DNA from: Candidatus Acidiferrales bacterium
GTDB lineage: Bacteria > Acidobacteriota > Terriglobia > Acidiferrales > UBA7541
Length of the DNA: 64,000 bases
Assembly: GCA_031296075.1 (NCBI GenBank)
Contig: JARLGK010000061.1
Span: 1-64,000, forward strand
Direction of reading: 5' to 3'
Shown here: positions 36,201-43,472 of the stretch, in pieces
Position numbering within the stretch: position 1 is the stretch's first letter
Layout of the letters: each line of letters opens with the position of its first letter
Made by a program: the position numbers and the translations under genes
The notes under the pieces: model-generated
Seen by the model: the letters and a program-made list of their open reading frames with translations, nothing else
Told to the model about the DNA's origin: nothing
The model's database searches: none

Positions 36201-38372
36201 TCACGGCTTTTGCGCGATGCCCGGAGCCTGGCCCAGCAGACTGGCAAAGAACTTTCGCGGATCGACGCGATGCGCCGCATCGTGCGGGCAAGCATACACG
36301 CAACTCGGCTCGGCGTGGTCGGTGCACAAATCGCACGACGTGGCTTTCTGCTTCACCATCGCGACTTTTCTTCCGGGTTGGCCCGGGTCATCCGCCATCA
36401 CGTTGAATGGGTGCAGGTTGATATTGCCGTAGGGACAGTTTTCGGCGCACAGCCCGCAGCCAATGCACCAATCCTCGATAATCACCTCAAGCGAGTTGCG
36501 CCGGCGGATCGCGCCGACCGGGCAGCCGACCATGCACAACGGGTCGAGGCACTGGCGGCACGAGGTGGCCACCAGGTAGTGATCGAACCGCAGCCCTTCG
36601 CGAACGAGCCGGGTGATTCCGTCGTGCGAGTCGGCGCAGGCGCGCACGCACGCGTCGCATCGCGTGCAGCTATTCAGATCCAGAAGCAGCAGGCTCTGCG
36701 CTTCCATCAAACCCTGCGCGAGGAAATTATCGAGAGGAACGCTCTGCACCACGGAGAGCCGCTCGCGATTCATCTGCGCGCGGTCGTGTTCCACCGCCTC
36801 CAGCTTCCGCCGCACGACGGGAAATTCGCTCATCATGCGGTTGAAATCGCCGGCGCCGATGCGAACGAGCTCCACATGGTCGAGCGCCGTGCAGGTGGCC
36901 GTGCGTATATCGCCCGCGAGCAGGCCGGTTTCTCCGAAATAATCACCGCGCGAAAGGTAGGCGAGAATCATGTCGCCGCCCGGATGCGCCTGCGACACTT
37001 TCACGAAACCGATGCGGACGAGATAAAAGCTGTCGGCGGGATCGCCCTGCCGGCAGATGATCTGGCCGGGCGAATAGCGCACCAGCTCGACCGATTCGCG
37101 CAGGCTGCCGATGAATTCGTCCGTCAACTCCGCGAATACGGGAACCGAGCGCAGGTGGCTGTCGAGCGCGCGCTGGCGATACGATTTGTCGAGCTGAGCG
37201 CGGAAATTCTTGTTGCGCTGCATGATGTCGAGCACGTTGCGCAGCATTTCGAGCATGGTGCAATCGGTTTCGGCGCGGACGGTGGCCGAGCGCGGGTAGA
37301 GGCTCATGCAGGTCATCTCGCCGAACAGATCGCCGGGGCCGAGTTCCGCGACGGGATTGTCGTAACTGAGGTCCATGGGCGCGTCGATGGGAATCCAGCG
37401 CTGGTCGGCCTCTTCTTCGCGGCGATCGCGGCTGCGCTGGGCGAGCGAACTGGAAAGCTTGCCGATAAATTTCTTGATGCCGCTCTGCGTTTTCACGTGC
37501 GCCATCGGAGTCGAGATGGAAACCTGTGCTCTACCATCGAGAATGTAGAACGCGGTCGAGCCGTATTCACCCTCGCGGCAAATAACTTCACCCTTGCGGA
37601 AGTGGCGCTTCACCACGGCGCCGCGGTTCAAACTTAGAAATGTTCCGGAGACGCCCTTGAAAACCGGGAGATGCTGCAGCTCATCCGGCGAGACGGTTTC
37701 ATAAGCAGGGCCCGCGCCCAGCGCGGTCCGGGTCACGCCCTTGTTCGTGAGCGCTCCGGTCGGGCAGGAAACCATGCACTCGCCGCAGGAGACGCAGGAG
37801 GATTCGCCCATGGGTTCGTTGTCGTCAAAAGCGATTCCCGCGTGCGTGCCTTTCCCCATGCGGCCGAGCACGAAGTTCTCGCGAATCTCGCTGCACCCGC
37901 GGATGCAGCGGTCGCACAGGATGCACGCGTCGAAATCCACGGCGATGCTCATCGAAGAGTCGTCTTTGGCGCGGCCGCTGGTACTCCGCGCGAATCGCGG
38001 CTGCTGCACATTTTCTTGCCGTGCCAGGGTTTCGAGCTCGCAATCGCCGGAATGCTGCTGGCGCGCGCAGGGCGAAGGATGGTCGGACATCAACATCTCT
38101 ATGAGCGTGCGCCGCGCGCGCTGCACTTTCTCGGATGCCGTATTCACGACCATGCCGGCCTCGGCCGGGCGCACGCACGACGCGGTGAATACGCGCGCGC
38201 CAACGTCCACGACGCACAACCGGCAGACGCCCACGGGCGTTTCGTTCTGCTGGTGGCACAAGGTGGGAATGGCAATATCGTTCAATCGCGCGGCGTCAAA
38301 AACGGATGTTCCCGCCGGCACGGAGACTTTCCTGCCGTCTATGGTGAGTTCGATGAGGCCGGCCGCGCTCAT
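36201..38372 (-). CDS. NuoG-like/double cyclic-nucleotide-binding/HybA-like iron-sulfur fusion
   Basis: A 723-aa cytoplasmic electron-transfer protein with an unusual order. Residues 30-70: 2Fe-2S ferredoxin with Cys39, 50, 53 and 66. Residues 98-111: a NuoG-type His-Cys cluster site with one cysteine replaced (HPSPCARQQHSGDC). Residues 150-203: two 4Fe-4S motifs (CILCDRC, CVSCGEC). Residues about 225-395 and 400-520: two CRP-like nucleotide-binding domains, with phosphate cassettes FGEMTCMSLYPRSATV and FGETGLLAGDIRTATC; the first has a charged insert. Residues about 570-700: four 4Fe-4S motifs as in HybA/DmsB. No DNA-binding helix-turn-helix is seen. ATG 38372 overlaps the NuoE-NuoF stop (ATGA). 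It probably passes electrons from NuoEF toward the membrane, gated by a cyclic nucleotide. Confidence 0.85.
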   Translation of the reverse strand: MSAAGLIELTIDGRKVSVPAGTSVFDAARLNDIAIPTLCHQQNETPVGVCRLCVVDVGARVFTASCVRPAEAGMVVNTASEKVQRARRTLIEMLMSDHPSPCARQQHSGDCELETLARQENVQQPRFARSTSGRAKDDSSMSIAVDFDACILCDRCIRGCSEIRENFVLGRMGKGTHAGIAFDDNEPMGESSCVSCGECMVSCPTGALTNKGVTRTALGAGPAYETVSPDELQHLPVFKGVSGTFLSLNRGAVVKRHFRKGEVICREGEYGSTAFYILDGRAQVSISTPMAHVKTQSGIKKFIGKLSSSLAQRSRDRREEEADQRWIPIDAPMDLSYDNPVAELGPGDLFGEMTCMSLYPRSATVRAETDCTMLEMLRNVLDIMQRNKNFRAQLDKSYRQRALDSHLRSVPVFAELTDEFIGSLRESVELVRYSPGQIICRQGDPADSFYLVRIGFVKVSQAHPGGDMILAYLSRGDYFGETGLLAGDIRTATCTALDHVELVRIGAGDFNRMMSEFPVVRRKLEAVEHDRAQMNRERLSVVQSVPLDNFLAQGLMEAQSLLLLDLNSCTRCDACVRACADSHDGITRLVREGLRFDHYLVATSCRQCLDPLCMVGCPVGAIRRRNSLEVIIEDWCIGCGLCAENCPYGNINLHPFNVMADDPGQPGRKVAMVKQKATSCDLCTDHAEPSCVYACPHDAAHRVDPRKFFASLLGQAPGIAQKP

Positions 38373-40075
38373 GCGTGCCTCGAAGCCGCGTGAGCTTCCA
38401 CCGACGGCGCGCCGGAGAAACAGATTCCCGACGGGCATTCGCGGCGCGATACGTGCGCCTCGACTTCGTCGCGGAAATGTTTTAACACGGAGCTGATGGG
38501 AGACGGGACGACCTGGCCGAGGCCGCAGATGGACGTGAGGCGCAGCGCGTCGGAAAGCTCGTCAATCAGCGCGAGGTCGGAGGACGAGCCGTGGCCTTGC
38601 GTCCAGCCGGTGAGGAGATCGACCATTTTCTGTGAACCGACGCGGCACGGAACGCATTTCCCGCACGATTCATTGCGGAAGAATTTCGTGGAGTTGAGCG
38701 CCATGTCCAGCATGCAGGTGCCTTCGCCGCATACCACGACCGCGCCCGAGCCAAGCATCGAGCCCGCGTCGGCGAGCGCTTTGAAATCGAGTTTTACATC
38801 GGCGAGCGACGCCGGGAGGTAGCCGGAAGAGGGTCCCGAGGGCGCGAAGCCTTTCAGTTTTCTCCCGCCGGGAATGCCGCCGGCGTGCTTGAAAATCAAA
38901 TCGGAAAACGTGGTGCCCATGGGAACTTCGTAGACGCCGGGTTTGGCGATATCGCCGCTGATGCCGACGAATTTGAGTCCGGCGCAGCCGCCCACGCCTT
39001 GCGCCTTGTACCAATCCACGCCGCGCACCAGGATGGGCGGCACGTTGGCGAATGTCTCGACGTTGTTGATGACCGTGGGCTTGTTCCACAGGCCCTGCGT
39101 CACGGGAAACGGCGGCTTGTTGCGCGGCTCGGCGCGCTTGCCTTCGATGGCTTCGAGCAGAGCGCTTTCTTCGCCGCAGATGTAGCCGCCAGGGCTGACG
39201 AAAAGCTCAAGGTCGAATTCCAGGTCGCTGCCGAGGATGGACGGCCCGATGAGGCCCGCTTTCTCGCAGCGATGGATTTCCTCTTCGAGAATTTTTTCCT
39301 GTTCATCGTACTCGTGGCGAATGTAAAGAATGCCCTTGCGCGCGCCCGTCAGCAGTCCCGCCAGGATCATCCCTTCGATAACCAGATGGGGAAGGTTCGT
39401 GAGAATGAAACGATCCTTGATCGTGCCGGGCTCGCTTTCGTCCGCATTGCAGACGATATATTTTTCGGGCCCTGGCTGCTGGCGGACCAATTGCCACTTG
39501 GACTCCGTGGGAAATCCCGCGCCGCCCAGGCCTCGAAGGCCCGAAGCTTTCAGCAACGCGAAGGCGGAATCCCAATCGCGCGATTGCACCAGCCGCCGAA
39601 CGACGGCGTAGCGCTCGGCTGGCGCGGCGTATGGATCGGAGGCGCAGGCGATTCCGCGGCGCGAGGGGACTGGTTCCGGCAGCGTCCCTTGCGAAACCAC
39701 GTCGCGGATCATTTCTTCAATTTGAGGTTCGGTCAACCGCGTATAGATACGGTCGTTGACAGCCAAGGCCGGGGCTTGATCGCATCGGCCGAGGCACGAC
39801 GCGCCGCGCACAATCACATCGGAGCCGCTCAGATTCTGAAGCCGCTCTTCGAGGCGCGCGCGAAGACCGTCGGCGCCGCGAAGGTGGCAGGACATGTCCT
39901 GGCAGACGCAGACGTCCGCCTTGGGAGGCGGCGTGAGACGAAAATGCGGATAAAAGCTGGCGACTCCGTGCAGGCGATACAGGGGAACGTCAATCTTCTT
40001 CGACAAATTCTTCAATTCTTCAGCAGGCAGGTAACCGAACCGGTGTTGGATCTCCCTCAGCGAATCGAAGATCAA
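38369..40075 (-). CDS. NuoE-NuoF fusion, NADH-oxidising flavoprotein
   Basis: A 568-aa diaphorase module. Residues 1-130 are NuoE: HRFGYLP, then the 2Fe-2S ligands in VCVCQDMSCHLRG and ASCLGRCDQAP. Residues 160-560 are NuoF: NADH/FMN glycine loop GLGGAGFPTESKW, NADESEPGT, GGYICGEESALLEAIEG, and the C-terminal 4Fe-4S ligands ESCGKCVPCR with the late ICGLG cysteine. The start is a TTG at 40075 with GGGGAGAG before it. Such modules feed electrons from NADH to NuoG-like or hydrogenase subunits. No other complex I or hydrogenase genes are here; the next gene downstream, overlapping by 4 bases, is the double-CNBD iron-sulfur protein. Confidence 0.9.
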   Translation of the reverse strand: MIFDSLREIQHRFGYLPAEELKNLSKKIDVPLYRLHGVASFYPHFRLTPPPKADVCVCQDMSCHLRGADGLRARLEERLQNLSGSDVIVRGASCLGRCDQAPALAVNDRIYTRLTEPQIEEMIRDVVSQGTLPEPVPSRRGIACASDPYAAPAERYAVVRRLVQSRDWDSAFALLKASGLRGLGGAGFPTESKWQLVRQQPGPEKYIVCNADESEPGTIKDRFILTNLPHLVIEGMILAGLLTGARKGILYIRHEYDEQEKILEEEIHRCEKAGLIGPSILGSDLEFDLELFVSPGGYICGEESALLEAIEGKRAEPRNKPPFPVTQGLWNKPTVINNVETFANVPPILVRGVDWYKAQGVGGCAGLKFVGISGDIAKPGVYEVPMGTTFSDLIFKHAGGIPGGRKLKGFAPSGPSSGYLPASLADVKLDFKALADAGSMLGSGAVVVCGEGTCMLDMALNSTKFFRNESCGKCVPCRVGSQKMVDLLTGWTQGHGSSSDLALIDELSDALRLTSICGLGQVVPSPISSVLKHFRDEVEAHVSRRECPSGICFSGAPSVEAHAASRHA

Positions 40076-40453
40076 CTGGACTCTCCCCAGACAGAGGGTC
40101 GTTCATTCCCGCGGCGGAATCAATCTCGGTTATCGATTTCGGTGACCCATCAGGATATAGCAGAGATGGTTGGGCAAGTCCATTGGCAGGCGATAAACAA
40201 TCTTAAGGCGAGGGGGATGGATCGACGCGGCGCGCATGTGAACGCGGCGACGAACTGGGCGGCGAGGCGAACAAACGGTGTCGCACCTACGGCGCTGGGC
40301 GCGACGATGGCCTGGTTTCCCAGCCCTGCGGGCTGGACTAGTATCTGCCACGCCTACGGCGTTCGGAAACGGGTGACGAATTGTATCCGGCGGGATGAGT
40401 TCGCGGATTGCAGCTGCGGAAATTTGGGGTAGAGTAGGCGTGCCAAACGGGAC
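40076..40453. other. divergent intergenic region with repeat family C
   Basis: Lies between the minus-strand NuoEF operon and the plus-strand cytochrome gene, so promoters for both should be here, but no clear consensus was found. Most of its right half is the repeat at 40278-40363. Confidence 0.55.
40278..40363 (+). repeat. dispersed repeat family C, copy 2
   Basis: GTGTCGCACCTACGGCGCTGGG, CCCAGCCCTGCGGGCTGG and CTGCCACGCCTACGGCGTT, matching 33381-33465 in opposite orientation. Each part is a potential hairpin. Confidence 0.85.
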
Positions 40454-41821
40454 ATGATCACCACGCTCGAAACCAAGTCCTCTCACCTGTTTCTGCTGCC
40501 GGCTGCGGCGCTTCTGCTTTGCACTTTGCTTCCATCTACGAGTTCCGCGCAGACGCGCACTAGTGCGTACGATGGCGCGGGAAAATACACGGGGCCGGGG
40601 TCGTGCGCCTCGACGAGCTGCCACGGAAGCGTGACACCGCGCACGGAAAACGACGTCCTCCAAAATGAATACAGCACCTGGATCGTCAAGGATAAGCACG
40701 CGCAATCCTACAAGGCCCTGACCGGAAACGTCGGCGAGCGAATGGCGGGCATCCTTGGGCTGGGCAAGGCCGAGACGGCCCCGCGGTGCCTGGCCTGCCA
40801 CGCTCTAAATCCGCCAGCGGAGGAACGATCGCGCACGTTTGACGTGAGCGAGGGCGTGAGCTGCGAGAGCTGCCACGGACCCGCGTCCGGGTGGCTCGGC
40901 CCGCACACGGAACGCGATTGGACTCACCAGAAGTCCGTCGCGCTGGGAATGGTTGACACGCGCGATCTGGTGAAGCGCACGGAAAAATGCCTCAGTTGCC
41001 ATCTCGGCAGCGAACAGAAATTTGTGGACCACGAGATGATCGCGGGAGGACATCCCGATCTATTTTTCGAGCTGGATTCTTTTTCCGCCGTGATGCCCCG
41101 GCACTGGAAAGAGCCCGGCGAGCCGGGTGCGGCCGGGCAGAGCGACCCCTGGTACGACGTTCGCGAGATGACCACGGGGCAGGCGGTGCAGTTGCGCGAA
41201 TCGATGCTGCGGCTGGCATCGCGATCGCGCGGGAAAATCTGGCCGGAATACTCCGAGATGCAGTGCTACGCGTGCCACCACAGCCTGACTCCACCGGAAC
41301 AGAGCTGGCGGCAGGCGCGGGGCTACGAGGGACGGCGGCCCGGCGACCCTCCGTGGAACGCGTCGCGATACGCGGTGTTTCGGGACGTGGTTCATCAGCT
41401 GGATGGACAGGACGCGGGACAACTGGACGACCAGATTTCACAGCTCACGAAACTGATGAGCCAGCTGAATCCCGACCGCGACGCGGTTGCAAGCGCGGCT
41501 ACAAATTCCGCGCATCTCGCTGACGCGCTGGTGGGGAAGATTCAAACGGCGGCGTACGATCCGGCGTCCACGCTGCGGCTGCTGCAGAAGATTTCCGGCG
41601 ACGCGGACGACATTTCCGGCCAGGGCGAGCAATCCGCGGCGCAGGCCGCCATGGCGGTCCAGTCGCTTTTCGTCGCATACAACCGCGACGCGAAACCGCA
41701 AAACGCCGCGGAACTGCGCGCCGCAATCACGGCGCTGTTTCAGCAGCTCGAGACTCCATCGGCCTACGATCCGGCGCGATTCGCGCGTCAGATGCAGCAA
41801 GTGAACGCCCTCCTGAGGTGA
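40454..41821 (+). CDS. cytochrome c554-like multiheme protein
   Basis: A 455-aa exported cytochrome with a signal peptide (residues 11-34, ending SSAQT). It has four CxxCH motifs (CLACH, CESCH, CLSCH, CYACH) and one non-standard CASTSCH near the N-terminus with four residues between the cysteines. The first 280 residues resemble the cytochrome c554 family; the last 150 are helical and lack hemes. It starts a plus-strand run with the transhydrogenase gene (3-base gap), divergent from the NuoEF operon, so it likely belongs to the same electron-transfer network in the periplasm. Confidence 0.85.
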   Translation: MITTLETKSSHLFLLPAAALLLCTLLPSTSSAQTRTSAYDGAGKYTGPGSCASTSCHGSVTPRTENDVLQNEYSTWIVKDKHAQSYKALTGNVGERMAGILGLGKAETAPRCLACHALNPPAEERSRTFDVSEGVSCESCHGPASGWLGPHTERDWTHQKSVALGMVDTRDLVKRTEKCLSCHLGSEQKFVDHEMIAGGHPDLFFELDSFSAVMPRHWKEPGEPGAAGQSDPWYDVREMTTGQAVQLRESMLRLASRSRGKIWPEYSEMQCYACHHSLTPPEQSWRQARGYEGRRPGDPPWNASRYAVFRDVVHQLDGQDAGQLDDQISQLTKLMSQLNPDRDAVASAATNSAHLADALVGKIQTAAYDPASTLRLLQKISGDADDISGQGEQSAAQAAMAVQSLFVAYNRDAKPQNAAELRAAITALFQQLETPSAYDPARFARQMQQVNALLR

Positions 41822-41824
41822 ATC

Positions 41825-43231
41825 GTGCGGGAATTTGACCTGGTGGTGATTGGCTCCGGCCCGGCCGGCGAAAAGGGCGCGGCGCAGGCCGCCTACTTCG
41901 GCAAGAAGGTCGCCGTGGTCGAATCCGGCTCCGACCTCGGCGGAGCATGCATCAACACCGGCACGCTTCCCAGCAAGATTCTGCGCGAATCCGCGCTGTA
42001 CTTTTCGGGCCTGAAACAGCGCGGGCTTTACGGAATCGACTATTCGCTCCGCGAAGGCCTGACGATCAAGAGCTTTACGCACCGCAAGGACGTCCTCGTC
42101 GGGATGGAGCAGGAAAAGATCCGGGCGAATCTGGCCGCGCATGGCATTGAGCTGATACAGGGAGTCGGATCCTTTGAAGACGCGCACACCGTGGCCGTGA
42201 AGACTCCGAAAAATGAAATGACTCAACTACGCGGCGAGGCGATCCTGATTGCGACGGGTTCACGCCCCCACAGGCCGGCGGAGATTCCGTTCGACGACGA
42301 GGCCATATTCGATTCCGATTCGATACTGAAGATGGGACGCATCCCGCGGAGCCTGGTCGTGGTCGGCGGGGGCGTGATCGGATGCGAGTACGCCTCGATA
42401 TTTACGGCGCTGGGAGTGGAGGTGGCGCTGGTGGACGGGCGAGATCGCGTGCTTCCTTTTCTGGACGCTGAATTGTCCGAGGCGTTGCGCGAGCGGCTGG
42501 CCGGACTGGGAGTGACATTCTTTCTGGGCGAGCGCATGGGGCCGATCGAGCGCACCAAGCAGGGCGTGCGCATCCAGATGCCATCGGGCAAGACGATCGA
42601 AATGGAATCGGCGCTATTCGCAGCGGGACGGCGCGGCGCAGTGGATGAATTGCATCTCGAAAAGGCCGGTCTGGCGGTGAATAAGCGCGGCTACGTGGAA
42701 GTGAACGGGTCCTACCAGACGGCGGTGCCTTCCGTCTACGCGGCGGGAGACGTGATTGGATTCCCGGCGCTGGCTTCGACCTCGATGGAGCAGGGGCGCG
42801 TGGCCGTGTGCCACGCCTTCGGCTTCCAGTATAAACAGCGGCTCGGCTCGATGCTTCCGATGGGCGTGTACACGATTCCCGAGATTTCGGCCGTCGGTGA
42901 ATCGGAGGAAAGCTGCAAGGAAAAGGGCATCGAGTACGAGGTTGGGCGGGCGCGCTATGCCAACAACGCGCGAGGCTTGATCGCGGGAGATGCCGCCGGC
43001 CTGCTGAAGCTGCTGTTCCGGCGCTCCGATCGTCATTTGCTCGGCGTGCACATCATCGGCGAGAACGCCACCGAGCTCATTCATCTGGGTATGATGGTGC
43101 TCGAATCAGGCGGGACGATCGATCTTTTCATCGAATTCGTTTTCAACTATCCGACGCTCTCCGAAATGTACAAATACGCCGCGTACGATGGATTGGGAAA
43201 TCTTGCGGGGCACAAGCTGCGGCAGGGATAA
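41825..43231 (+). CDS. sthA: soluble pyridine nucleotide transhydrogenase
   Basis: A 468-aa flavoprotein of the disulfide-reductase superfamily, best matching the Si-specific NAD(P)+ transhydrogenase that balances NADPH and NADH. It has VVIGSGPAGEKGA for FAD and VVVGGGVIGCEYA for the nucleotide. The redox pair is reduced to a single cysteine (GGACINTGTLPSK) and the C-terminal HPT..E catalytic dyad is missing (FNYPTLSEMYK); both are normal for SthA and exclude lipoamide dehydrogenase. Start GTG at 41825, 3 bases after the cytochrome stop. Confidence 0.9.
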   Translation: MREFDLVVIGSGPAGEKGAAQAAYFGKKVAVVESGSDLGGACINTGTLPSKILRESALYFSGLKQRGLYGIDYSLREGLTIKSFTHRKDVLVGMEQEKIRANLAAHGIELIQGVGSFEDAHTVAVKTPKNEMTQLRGEAILIATGSRPHRPAEIPFDDEAIFDSDSILKMGRIPRSLVVVGGGVIGCEYASIFTALGVEVALVDGRDRVLPFLDAELSEALRERLAGLGVTFFLGERMGPIERTKQGVRIQMPSGKTIEMESALFAAGRRGAVDELHLEKAGLAVNKRGYVEVNGSYQTAVPSVYAAGDVIGFPALASTSMEQGRVAVCHAFGFQYKQRLGSMLPMGVYTIPEISAVGESEESCKEKGIEYEVGRARYANNARGLIAGDAAGLLKLLFRRSDRHLLGVHIIGENATELIHLGMMVLESGGTIDLFIEFVFNYPTLSEMYKYAAYDGLGNLAGHKLRQG

Positions 43232-43472
43232 GACAAAACCAAGATGCCGACCTGAAGGTCGGCGCTACGAAACCATCTCGGACGTTCATTCCTGCCTGAC
43301 GAATTAGATCATGCCAAGGAACTGCGCCGGGCACGATATATCGTGCCCCTACGAAACCCGCTCGGACGTTTCGCATTGCCGAATGGATTGAATCACGCCA
43401 AGAATGCTTGCCGGGCGTAGTCCGCCGCGGCGGACTACGCCCCTACGAAAACACCCCTGATCACGTTGCGAA
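43232..43472. repeat. three-unit repeat array with a different palindrome in each unit
   Basis: Three palindromes, each followed by CTACGAAA: CCGACCTGAAGGTCGG at about 43246-43261, a 20-base perfect one (GGGCACGATA and complement) at 43330-43349, and a 30-base perfect one (GGGCGTAGTCCGCCG and complement) at 43413-43442. Between them the spacers align (CGGACGTT, TTGCC, ATCA, GCCAAG, GCCGGGC). It lies between the convergent sthA and GlcG-like genes. Confidence 0.85.
43413..43442. repeat. 30-bp perfect palindrome
   Basis: GGGCGTAGTCCGCCG followed at once by its reverse complement, no spacer. Could form a long stem in both transcripts of the convergent genes. The core AGTCCGCCGCGGCGGAC also occurs at about 25790. 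No T tract follows, so an intrinsic terminator is not proven. Confidence 0.85.

Noticed and set aside
38885-40432. A 515-codon open frame on the plus strand
   Set aside because: Antisense to the NuoE-NuoF fusion, and it runs through a repeat; no protein features.
43232-43472. CRISPR array
   Set aside because: The conserved parts are spacers and the palindromes differ, only three units exist, and no cas genes are in the window.
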